Shown: piece after piece, positions 26,992 through 35,498 of the stretch
Position numbering within the stretch: the stretch's first letter is position 1
How the letters are laid out: every line of letters begins with the position of its first letter
Assembly: GCA_947498785.1 (NCBI GenBank)
Contig: CANMLS010000001.1
Coordinates: forward strand, 248,001-312,000
From: an uncultured Aquimarina sp.
Lineage (GTDB): Bacteria > Bacteroidota > Bacteroidia > Flavobacteriales > Flavobacteriaceae
Length of the DNA stretch: 64,000 nucleotides
Reading direction: 5' to 3'
Notes under the pieces: model-generated
What the model saw: only the letters and a program-made list of their open reading frames with translations
Databases searched by the model: none
What the model was told of the DNA's origin: nothing
Made by a program: the position numbers and the translations under genes

Positions 26992-29166
26992 ATGCAAAAA
27001 ATTATACATCTAGTTGCATTATCATTTTTTATTTCAAATTGTAGCTTTGGTGTTTATGCTCAAGAACCTTCTATTAAATACATAGATGCTAAAATTGAAG
27101 TAGATGGCAAGTTGAATGAAACTGTTTGGCAACAATTACAAAAACATACTGGTTTTTATAATTATTCACCAAATGATAAAGGTTTAGCTGAAAATCAAAC
27201 CCTAGTTAAATTATTTCATAATAAAGAATTTTTGTATGTAAGTGTTGTCTATTTTGATACTGAAGAGAAATCTCAAGTAAGTTCTTTAAAAAGGGATATC
27301 CCTATAGGCTTAAGCGATGGCTTTGTAATGGTTTTAGATACGCAGAATCAAGAACAAAATGGCTATTATTTTTCCGTTAATGCTTATGGAACTCTCATAG
27401 ATGGCATTGTTGAGAAAATTAATGGAGGTTACAATTTTACAACAAGTTGGAATACCGTTTGGTACGCAAAAACGAGTAACAAGATTAATGATAAGGTTTA
27501 TGAGCTTGCAATTCCGCTGAAAGCATTAAATTTTAATACTGAAAATACAATTTTTGGAATTCAGTTTTACACACGAGATATAAAGAAGAATTCTTGGACA
27601 ATTCTTAAAAATGTAAAAAGAAATTATAGATTATTTGATTTACGCTTTACCGAAAAATTTTCTGTAGATAATTTACCAAACAAATCAATATCTAAGTTTG
27701 CTATAACACCATCTGTTACGGCAAATTATCAAAATGATGTCATTGAAAATACAGATGTAACCACTTTTAAACCAAGTTTAGACATGCAATATAATCTAAC
27801 ATCATCCTTAAAATTAGATGCGACTATAAATCCAGATTTTTCACAGATTGATGTAGATCAGCAGGTTACAAACTTGACACGTTTTTCTATATTTTTCCCA
27901 GAACGCAGGAATTTCTTTTTAGAAAATTCTGATTTGTTTTCTAATCTAGGAGTAGCTGGAGTTAATCCGTTTTATTCTAGACGAATTGGAGCAAATAGTG
28001 ATATTCAATTTGGATTAAAATTATCTGGAAATATAGCTTCAAAAACCAGAATAGGTGTTTTAAATGTGCAGACAGATAAACAGAAAGATATTGCTTCACA
28101 AAACTTTGGAGCATTGGTTGCTGAACAGCAATTGACAAAGAACTTTACCACAACAGGATATTTTATAAATAGACAGGAAACAGATAAATTCGAGTTTATA
28201 GATAATTATAATCGTGTTTCAGGATTAAATCTTAATTATAAATCGAAAAATAATAAATGGATAGGTTTAGCAAATTTTGGAAAGAGTTTTAATGATGATA
28301 CCTCTAAAGACAATTATTTTTATAACGCTGGAATTTGGTATAACAAAAGAGGTTTAGAGTGGAATGCAGCCATTAAAAGCATAGGGAAAAATTTTATTAC
28401 AGATGTTGGTTTTGTGCCAAGATTAAATAATTACGATGCTATAAATGATATTGTTGTAAGAGAAGGATATACACAAACAACAGTTAGAATAGAATATGAA
28501 AAATTTTATGAAAACCATAAAAATTTAAACTCTTTCAAAATATTAAATTATAATCATAATATGTACTTTGATGAGAATAGGAAGTTGAATCAATCGTCTC
28601 ATTTTTTAAATTCAGTATTATTTTTTAAAAACTTATCAGCAATTTATTATGCATACACACATGATTTTATAGATTTAAAATATGGATTTGACCCTTTAGG
28701 AAATGGAAACGCATTACAACCAGAAAAATATCATTTTGGACATTTAAAAGTGGGGTATAATTCGGCAAATAATCAAAAGGTTCGTTATCAATTAAATATT
28801 CAAAGAGGGAATTATTATAGTGGAGTAAGAACTACAGCTGGTGCATATTTAAACTATCAAATGTTGCCTTTTGCAAATTTCGATCTGTCTTATGATGTTA
28901 ATGTAATAGATTTAAAGGCATTAGGGAAAGACACATTTCATCTAGCGAGTTTCACAGGAGAAGTTTTTTTTAATAATCGTTTAAATTGGACAACTTATGT
29001 ACAATATAACACACAGCGAGATAACTTTAATATTAACAGTCGTTTGCAATGGGAATACAAGCCCCTATCGTATATCTATTTAGTAGTTTCTGATAATTAT
29101 ATTCAAGATATAGCTCGTCAAAATTGGGGAGTTTCTTTTAAGATGAATTATAGAATGGATTTTTAA
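26992..29166 (+). CDS. DUF5916 outer-membrane beta-barrel protein with CBM9-like N-terminus
   Basis: A protein of 724 residues with a signal peptide (ALSFFISNCSFGVYAQ). Residues about 30-215 form a CBM9-like sugar-binding module (YIDAKIEVDGKLNETVWQQL; GLSDGFVMVLDTQNQEQNGY). The rest is a DUF5916 beta-barrel (SSLKLDATINPDFSQIDVDQ; RFSIFFPERRNFFLENSDLF) ending in an aromatic residue (NYRMDF), as expected for BAM-assembled barrels. The family's job is unknown; the CBM9-like part suggests surface binding of a glycan or similar ligand. It is in an operon with the NTF2-like gene and is followed by E2 copy 2. Confidence 0.88.
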   Translation: MQKIIHLVALSFFISNCSFGVYAQEPSIKYIDAKIEVDGKLNETVWQQLQKHTGFYNYSPNDKGLAENQTLVKLFHNKEFLYVSVVYFDTEEKSQVSSLKRDIPIGLSDGFVMVLDTQNQEQNGYYFSVNAYGTLIDGIVEKINGGYNFTTSWNTVWYAKTSNKINDKVYELAIPLKALNFNTENTIFGIQFYTRDIKKNSWTILKNVKRNYRLFDLRFTEKFSVDNLPNKSISKFAITPSVTANYQNDVIENTDVTTFKPSLDMQYNLTSSLKLDATINPDFSQIDVDQQVTNLTRFSIFFPERRNFFLENSDLFSNLGVAGVNPFYSRRIGANSDIQFGLKLSGNIASKTRIGVLNVQTDKQKDIASQNFGALVAEQQLTKNFTTTGYFINRQETDKFEFIDNYNRVSGLNLNYKSKNNKWIGLANFGKSFNDDTSKDNYFYNAGIWYNKRGLEWNAAIKSIGKNFITDVGFVPRLNNYDAINDIVVREGYTQTTVRIEYEKFYENHKNLNSFKILNYNHNMYFDENRKLNQSSHFLNSVLFFKNLSAIYYAYTHDFIDLKYGFDPLGNGNALQPEKYHFGHLKVGYNSANNQKVRYQLNIQRGNYYSGVRTTAGAYLNYQMLPFANFDLSYDVNVIDLKALGKDTFHLASFTGEVFFNNRLNWTTYVQYNTQRDNFNINSRLQWEYKPLSYIYLVVSDNYIQDIARQNWGVSFKMNYRMDF

Positions 29167-29224
29167 ATTTGGCCGAAATAGGGCAGAACGTTAAGAAAAG
29201 ATACAGTTTGGAAATCATACATAA

Positions 29225-29490
29225 TGCTACACATATGACCCAAATAGCTAAGATTACTATTAAATAAATTATCCTGGGATATTTTACACGAGTTTTTAGA
29301 ATTGATCACAAAATCAATTCTAAAAATCTACGGGTTGTAGGTGATAATGATATAGCTTACGAATATTAATGAAACTCAGGTCATAAAACGACTGTTATGT
29401 AACTTTTTTTGGTATGACACAATTTTGAAGATTCTCAATCTTCAAAATTGTGGACAAGGAGGTGTATATATAATGGATTTTAGCTTATAC
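29225..29490. repeat. Intergenic repeat E2, copy 2
   Basis: It lies between convergent DUF5916 and LytTR genes. It starts ATGACCCAAATAGCTAAGAT, then ATTATCCTGGGATATTTTAC and the hairpin arm GAGTTTTTAGAATTGAT. The returning arm is intact only for its inner 14 bp. The middle is diverged from copies 1 and 3, but GTTATGTAACTTT and TTTGGTA return. The right-hand hairpin is perfect here: arms CACAATTTTGAAGATT and its complement with a 3-nt loop (29418-29452), followed by AGGAGGTGTA as in copy 1. Confidence 0.75.
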
Positions 29491-29499
29491 TAATTAAAT

Positions 29500-30198
29500 C
29501 TAGAGCAATAGTTCATTAATATTGGCTTTATATAATTTACCAATAGGTATTGTATTGTCATCTAAATGAATTCTGTTTCCTTCAATACTTTTTATATGTA
29601 TTTTGGCAACAGCAAATGATTTATGTACTTGTGTAAAACCATCAGAAGCTAATGATTCCAATATATTCGAGAATTTATCTCTAACCGTGATGGTTTCATT
29701 TAGGGTAATAATTTCAGTATAATTTCCTGCAGCTTCTATGTATAAAATGGTATCAACTTCTACTTGTATGTGAGACTTTTTTTTACGAAAAAAGATACGC
29801 TTTGTTGAAGTATTAGTTTCTTGCGAAACGACATTTTTTATGACTGTTTTGGAGTCAATTACTTTATTAACTGCTTTTAAAAAACGCTCAAAACTAAATG
29901 GTTTTAATAAATAATCAGATACATTAAACTCATAACTTTCTATTGCAAACTCACTATATGCTGTGGTTACAATAACTTTTGGTGGGGATGGTAATGTTTT
30001 TAAAAATTCAAAACCTTTAAGTTTTGGCATATTTAAATCTAAGAAGATTAAATCTACTTGATTTGCATTCATATATTCAAGAGCCTCTAAAGCATTATAG
30101 CAGTTTTTTTGCAATTTCATATGAGGTAGCATTTCACAATATTCCATTATAATTTTGTGAGCTATAGGTTCATCATCTATGATTATATATCGTATCAT
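29500..30198 (-). CDS. LytTR-family response regulator
   Basis: A protein of 232 residues. The receiver (about 1-120) has MIRYIIIDDEPIAHK, Asp in LIFLDLNMPKLKG and Lys in YLLKPFSFERF. The LytTR domain (about 140-230) has FFRKKKSHIQVEVDTILYIE, FTQVHKSFAVAKIHIKSIEG and TIPIGKLYKANI. The start overlaps the kinase stop by 4 nt. A close relative of its DNA-binding domain survives as a fragment at 18245-18440, so this regulator type has been duplicated or moved within the region. The likely targets are the divergent ABC and ABC/M1 genes. Confidence 0.93.
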   Translation of the reverse strand: MIRYIIIDDEPIAHKIIMEYCEMLPHMKLQKNCYNALEALEYMNANQVDLIFLDLNMPKLKGFEFLKTLPSPPKVIVTTAYSEFAIESYEFNVSDYLLKPFSFERFLKAVNKVIDSKTVIKNVVSQETNTSTKRIFFRKKKSHIQVEVDTILYIEAAGNYTEIITLNETITVRDKFSNILESLASDGFTQVHKSFAVAKIHIKSIEGNRIHLDDNTIPIGKLYKANINELLL

Positions 30199-30992
30199 TT
30201 TAATAGTAAAGATAATTTAGCTTTATACGTATTAGTATCGACATCAAAGGAAAGCGTATGCTTATTTGGGTATACCAGTTCTAACCTTCGTTTTAAGTTT
30301 TTTAAACCAATACTATACTGATTTTCTGATTTTTGCAATTCAAAATTATTTTCAATTACAAAATCAACCTTATTTTTATCTGCTATAAAGTCTATATGGA
30401 TGTATGCATTTTTTTCCATGTTTTCTAAGCCATGCTTAAAGGCATTTTCTAATAGAATAATGAACAATAAAGGCATAATTTTACTATCATGGTTACCCAT
30501 TTGATAGTTGAATTTTATATCAGATTTTTTATGATAACGAATTTCTTGAAGCTCAATATAGTTTTTTAAGTATTCTAATTCATCTTTAAGAGTTACCCAA
30601 TCTTTTTGCCCTTCATAAATACTATACCGCATCATATCAGAAAGTTTTAAAACCATCTGTCTTTCTTTGGAGTTTTTTTCCATTAATCCATATAAATTAT
30701 TAAGCGTATTGAAAAAAAAGTGTGGATTTACCTGATTTTTTAAATGTAACAATTCTGTTTTTGTTTTCTCATGTTTTAATTTAATGACCAACTTAATTTG
30801 TTTCAGTATCCACTGTACCAATAAAAAAAATACAAAAACAAAATATAGAAAAGCAAGAATACCAAAGAGTTCGCTACTTCCAAAAAAATCATTAAACAAT
30901 AAAATACAAATCCCTATTCCTATAAGCAATGACCAAACTAACCATTTAGGAATCCATTTCATACTTTTTTCTATAAGCCATTTCATATTCAA
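30195..30992 (-). CDS. LytS-type sensor histidine kinase, minimal membrane form (PF06580)
   Basis: A protein of 265 residues, short for the family. Two membrane helices at about 15-62 are followed directly by the kinase region: NQVNPHFFFNTLNNLYGLME with the conserved His, IILLENAFKHGLENMEKN as N-box, and YSIGLKNLKRRLELVYPNK. With almost no external sensor it may read the state of a partner membrane protein. The adjacent divergent ABC transporter would fit such a role, as in peptide-sensing Bce-type modules; this is inference. It overlaps its regulator by 4 nt. Confidence 0.91.
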   Translation of the reverse strand: MNMKWLIEKSMKWIPKWLVWSLLIGIGICILLFNDFFGSSELFGILAFLYFVFVFFLLVQWILKQIKLVIKLKHEKTKTELLHLKNQVNPHFFFNTLNNLYGLMEKNSKERQMVLKLSDMMRYSIYEGQKDWVTLKDELEYLKNYIELQEIRYHKKSDIKFNYQMGNHDSKIMPLLFIILLENAFKHGLENMEKNAYIHIDFIADKNKVDFVIENNFELQKSENQYSIGLKNLKRRLELVYPNKHTLSFDVDTNTYKAKLSLLLK

Positions 30993-31195
30993 TGATAGTT
31001 AAATGGAATGCTTAAAACAAATTAGTTGATGAACATATTAAGATGAGGGATGAATCTTTATATAATAGTGATAAAGATTCTTTAAACCATTCATTCGTAT
31101 TTGTATCACGTTTATAACGCTGTATATCACTTTTTGTTTTTTACCATAAAGATGCTGTATAAGTTTGTTTTAACAATCAACAAAAGGCGAACAAT

Positions 31196-32089
31196 ATGGA
31201 ACTCATTATTGATGATTTATCAAAAACCTACTCAAATGGCGTTAAAGCACTTCAAAATATTTCTTTAGAAATTCCACAAGGCATGTTTGGATTGCTAGGA
31301 CCAAATGGAGCAGGAAAATCGACTTTAATGCGAACCATTGCAACATTACAAGAAGCAGATAAAGGAACTATCTCTCTTGGCGATTTAAATGTTTTAAAAC
31401 AAAAGAAAAAAGTTATGCAGGTTTTAGGGTACTTACCCCAACAATTTGGTTTATATCCTAAAATACCTGCGATGGTTCTACTAAATCATTTAGCGGTTTT
31501 AAAAGGCATTACGAATGGTTCTGAACGTAAAGAAGTCGTAGCTTCACTTTTGCATAAAACAAATTTGTATGACGTAAGAAAGCAAAACTTAGGTGGATAT
31601 TCTGGTGGAATGAAGCAACGTTTTGGTATAGCACAAGCATTACTTAATAATCCTAAACTCCTTATTGTTGATGAGCCTACAGCAGGTTTGGATCCCGTGG
31701 AAAAAAACCGATTCTATAATTTGCTATGTGAAATTGGCGAAAACACGGTTGTTATACTTTCTACTCATATTGTAGAAGATGTTAAAGAATTATGTACAAA
31801 TATGGCTGTAATCAATCAAGGTCAAGTATTACTTAAGGGAAATCCTCTTAAAATTATAGAAGACTTAGAAGGGAAGGTATATCAAAAAACAATTCATAAA
31901 GATGATTTAGAAGGGTATAAACTAGAATACAAAGTGATAAGTGAAAAGCTATTTCTTGGCAAGCCAGTTATTCAAATTATTAGTGATTCTGACCCAGGAG
32001 ATGGTTTTTCTTCGGTTAAAACTGATTTAGAAGACGTGTATTTATCACAAATTTATAGTGCAAATAATAATCTTAAATCAATTTCATAA
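31196..32089 (+). CDS. ABC transporter ATP-binding protein
   Basis: A protein of 297 residues. All nucleotide-binding motifs are present: Walker A in LLGPNGAGKSTLMRT, Q-loop in LGYLPQQFGLYPK, signature GGYSGGMKQRFGIAQAL and Walker B in LLIVDEPTAGLDP, with the H-loop at ILSTHIVEDV. The C-terminal 60 residues form an accessory domain ending in DLEDVYLSQIY. Its stop touches the start of the ABC/M1 permease (shared base 32089), so the two form one transporter. Control by the divergent LytS/LytTR pair is likely. Confidence 0.95.
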   Translation: MELIIDDLSKTYSNGVKALQNISLEIPQGMFGLLGPNGAGKSTLMRTIATLQEADKGTISLGDLNVLKQKKKVMQVLGYLPQQFGLYPKIPAMVLLNHLAVLKGITNGSERKEVVASLLHKTNLYDVRKQNLGGYSGGMKQRFGIAQALLNNPKLLIVDEPTAGLDPVEKNRFYNLLCEIGENTVVILSTHIVEDVKELCTNMAVINQGQVLLKGNPLKIIEDLEGKVYQKTIHKDDLEGYKLEYKVISEKLFLGKPVIQIISDSDPGDGFSSVKTDLEDVYLSQIYSANNNLKSIS

Positions 32090-35000
32090 TGGTGTGGTTA
32101 GAGGTATTCAAGTTTGAAATAATATACCGTTTAAAACGAGTAGATACGTACATTTTCTTTGTTATTCTGTTGTTATTTTCTATGGTTGCAACCGATTTTA
32201 TTTTTCAAGGAGAAAATTTAGGAGCCATTAAATTAAACGCACCATTGATGGTCGCTAAAACCATGGGAGCGATTACAGGAACTTTCATGATACTTGCCTC
32301 CATGATTATGGGTGTTTCTGTTTTACGTGATTTTGAATATCAAATAGAATCTTTGATGTTCATAAACCCAATTAAAAAAAAAGACTATTTAATGGGGCGC
32401 TTTTTAGGCGCTTTTATAGTGCTACTTTTTATTTTCAGTAGCGTTATAATCGGAATGATTTTGGGAGACCAAATGCCATGGCCATGGCGCGATGCTAATG
32501 ATTTACTTCCCTTCAATCTTCTAACTTATTTTCAATCTTTTATAACCATCGTTTTACCCATTCTATTTTTTGGAGCTTCTTTGTTTTTCGTAACCGGTGC
32601 GCTAAGTAGAAATTTAATCGTAGTATATACGCAAGGCATTGTTTTCTTTGTAATATTCATTATATCGAAATCTATACCTAATAAATTTCTACAGGCCTTA
32701 ATTGACCCTTTTTCATTTACCACCTTGTCTAAGCATGTAGAATCATGGACGGTAGCTAAAAGAAATGCTCAAAACATTCCATTTACAGATGTACTACTAT
32801 ACAATAAACTCTTTTGGTTAATCCTAGCTGTTTTAATACTGATATTAGGGTATAAAAAATTCAATTTTAATGTTGTCAAAAGTAAAAAAAACACAACAAA
32901 AAGAACACCCGCTTTTGATACTAAAAAGTATCACAAATTAATTAATAAGTCTCCTGAATTTCAATTACACTATAGCCTTAAGTCAAAATGGAATCAAGTT
33001 ATACATACTGCATGGTTTCATTTTATAGGTATTTGCAAACAGCCATCATTTTGGGGTATTGTTATTTCTGGGATGGTTATCATTCTAATAAATTCTGTTA
33101 GTTTAGGAACTGTTTATGGCGTAGATAGTTACCCTGCAACTTATTTTATTGTAGAAGAACTTCAGGAAATGTCCATTTTCTTTTTTCTTATCATTCTTGT
33201 TTTTTATTCGGGGGAACTTATTTGGAAGGAACGACAGGCAGAATTGAATATGATATATGATGCTAGCTCTATGTCTGACTTTGCCAATCTTATTGGTAAA
33301 TATCTTGGGCTAATGCTGGTTAATAGTGTAATTCTAATGTCTTTGATTATTTCTGGAATTATTTTCCAAACCATTAAAGGATATTATAACTATGAGCTTC
33401 ACGTTTATTTTTATGGTTTTTTTCTAGAAATACTGCCATTTATTGCCTTGTATACCTGTGTAGCATTTTTTATTCATACCATAACCAATCAGAAATTTGT
33501 AGGACACATGATTATTTTGGTGTTCTTTATTTTTACGAATGCTTTAAAGTTTCTTGGATTTGACCATGATTTATATCTGTTTGGAGGGAGCTCCTTAGGT
33601 ATATATTCTGATATGAATGGGTATGGTCATTTTTTAAAACCTTATCTTTTTTTTAAAACCTATTGGTTGTTATTTGGTATGCTTTTACTCATTATTGGAG
33701 CAGTTCTTTCTGTTAGAGGTAATGAACCCAGTTTAATAAAACGATTTAAAACAAGCACATACAGATTAAGTAAGCCTCTAATAGTATTAGGGATTTCTAT
33801 AATAGCTGGATTTATTATGTTGGGAGGTTATATATATTACAACACAAATGTTTTAAACACCTATTGGACTAATTCAGAGCAGACTACATTTAGAGTCAAT
33901 TATGAAAAAACATTAAAAAAATTCCAGTATACGCTGCAACCTAAAATTGTAGCTGTTAATTTAAAATTAGAATTATATCCAAAGACCAGAGCTTATAGTG
34001 TTGAAGGGGATTATATTTTAAAAAACAATGATACTACTGCTATCGATGAAATTCATATTCAAAAACTTATAGATTCTCAAGTTGCTTTAGAGTATGTTAC
34101 TTTTAATGAAGAAGCAACAGTAAATAATCAATATAATGCATTTAATTATTCAATTTATAAACTATCTAAAGCATTAGAGCCTGGAGATTCAATTAGAATG
34201 AATTTTAAACAAACCTACACCACAAAGGGATTTAAGGTAAATAAGACTAATACAAATATTGTAAATAACGGTACATTTTTTAAAAACAGCGATTTTCCAA
34301 CATTAGGATACAACCAAAAATATGAAGTCAGAAATGAAGGAGATAGAGTAGATTATAACTTAGTACCAAGAGCCAATATGGCTAAAATAGAGGATGCTGT
34401 TGAACAATTGAATGCAAGGAATGGAAGTGACTCTAACGGAATTAATCTTGATATTATTATCGGAACAGATGAAGGTCAAACCGCTATTGCTCCTGGTAAT
34501 CTATTAAAAACATGGAAAGAAAGCAATCGTAATTATTTTCATTACAAAACAGATCAACCCATTATAAATTTCTATGGCCTGGTTTCAGCAGATTATGAAA
34601 TTAAAAAAGACGTTTGGATTCCAAAACGAGACACCATATCAAAATCTATAAACTTAGAAATTTACCATCATAAAGGGCACACCTATAATTTGGATAGAAT
34701 GATGGTGTCTATGAAAGCATCTTTTGACTATTACAGTAAAAACTTTAGTCAGTACCAATATGACCATATGCGTATTATGGAGTTTCCTCGTTATTCAGAA
34801 TTTGCGCAATCATTTGCTGGCACGGTTCCTTTTTCAGAATCTATAGGATTTGTATTGGATATTAATGACGAAAAAGATGTAGATATGGCGTTTTTTGTTA
34901 CAGCACATGAGGTGGCTCACCAATGGTGGGGCATGCAGTTAGAAGCAGCAAATGTTAAGGGAAGGTATTTCATTTTGGAAACCTTATCACAATACTCTGC

Positions 35001-35397
35001 TTTAATGGTGTTAAAACAGAAATATTCAGAAGAAAAAATAAAGCAGTTTTTGCAAATAGAAAATTACAATTACTCAAATGAAAGACTCAAGGAAGTAGGG
35101 CCAGAACCTCCATTAGCCTTGGTGGAAAACCAAAACTATATCTATTACTCAAAAGGTGTTATTAATATGTATGCGTTACAAAAACAAATAGGAGAGAACA
35201 ATGTCAATTTAGCATTAAGACGATTCTTGGACGATTGGAATAGTGCCACTGGAAAACTTAAAAGTAAAATGAATCGGTATGCAACTTCAAATGACTTATT
35301 AGAATATTTTAAAGCTGTTACTCCAGATGCTTCACAACATATTATTCATGATTTGTTTGAATCGGTTACACCATTGGTTATTTCTGATAAATTTTAG
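32089..35397 (+). CDS. ABC-2 type permease fused to an M1-family zinc aminopeptidase
   Basis: A protein of 1102 residues. The first half (about 1-600) holds two sets of roughly six membrane helices of ABC-2 permease type (YQIESLMFINPIKKKDYLMG and LIWKERQAELNMIYDASSM mark the cytosolic loops). After a last helix near 565-585 comes an extracytoplasmic M1 peptidase region (about 620-1100). The zinc site is HEVAHQWWG, about residue 940, with the third ligand in FILETLSQYSALMVL, and PFSESIGFVLDI stands before it. This fusion is known in Bacteroidota and other bacteria, but its substrate is not. Peptide cleavage coupled to export or sensing is plausible. Confidence 0.92.
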   Translation: MVWLEVFKFEIIYRLKRVDTYIFFVILLLFSMVATDFIFQGENLGAIKLNAPLMVAKTMGAITGTFMILASMIMGVSVLRDFEYQIESLMFINPIKKKDYLMGRFLGAFIVLLFIFSSVIIGMILGDQMPWPWRDANDLLPFNLLTYFQSFITIVLPILFFGASLFFVTGALSRNLIVVYTQGIVFFVIFIISKSIPNKFLQALIDPFSFTTLSKHVESWTVAKRNAQNIPFTDVLLYNKLFWLILAVLILILGYKKFNFNVVKSKKNTTKRTPAFDTKKYHKLINKSPEFQLHYSLKSKWNQVIHTAWFHFIGICKQPSFWGIVISGMVIILINSVSLGTVYGVDSYPATYFIVEELQEMSIFFFLIILVFYSGELIWKERQAELNMIYDASSMSDFANLIGKYLGLMLVNSVILMSLIISGIIFQTIKGYYNYELHVYFYGFFLEILPFIALYTCVAFFIHTITNQKFVGHMIILVFFIFTNALKFLGFDHDLYLFGGSSLGIYSDMNGYGHFLKPYLFFKTYWLLFGMLLLIIGAVLSVRGNEPSLIKRFKTSTYRLSKPLIVLGISIIAGFIMLGGYIYYNTNVLNTYWTNSEQTTFRVNYEKTLKKFQYTLQPKIVAVNLKLELYPKTRAYSVEGDYILKNNDTTAIDEIHIQKLIDSQVALEYVTFNEEATVNNQYNAFNYSIYKLSKALEPGDSIRMNFKQTYTTKGFKVNKTNTNIVNNGTFFKNSDFPTLGYNQKYEVRNEGDRVDYNLVPRANMAKIEDAVEQLNARNGSDSNGINLDIIIGTDEGQTAIAPGNLLKTWKESNRNYFHYKTDQPIINFYGLVSADYEIKKDVWIPKRDTISKSINLEIYHHKGHTYNLDRMMVSMKASFDYYSKNFSQYQYDHMRIMEFPRYSEFAQSFAGTVPFSESIGFVLDINDEKDVDMAFFVTAHEVAHQWWGMQLEAANVKGRYFILETLSQYSALMVLKQKYSEEKIKQFLQIENYNYSNERLKEVGPEPPLALVENQNYIYYSKGVINMYALQKQIGENNVNLALRRFLDDWNSATGKLKSKMNRYATSNDLLEYFKAVTPDASQHIIHDLFESVTPLVISDKF

Positions 35398-35498
35398 TAC
35401 TAAACCCAAAAAGCCAAATGTTTAATGACCAAGTACATAATCACTAACTATTTTTAATGTCTTTTATTGATACTAACCGAGTGTTAAATGTTTATATT

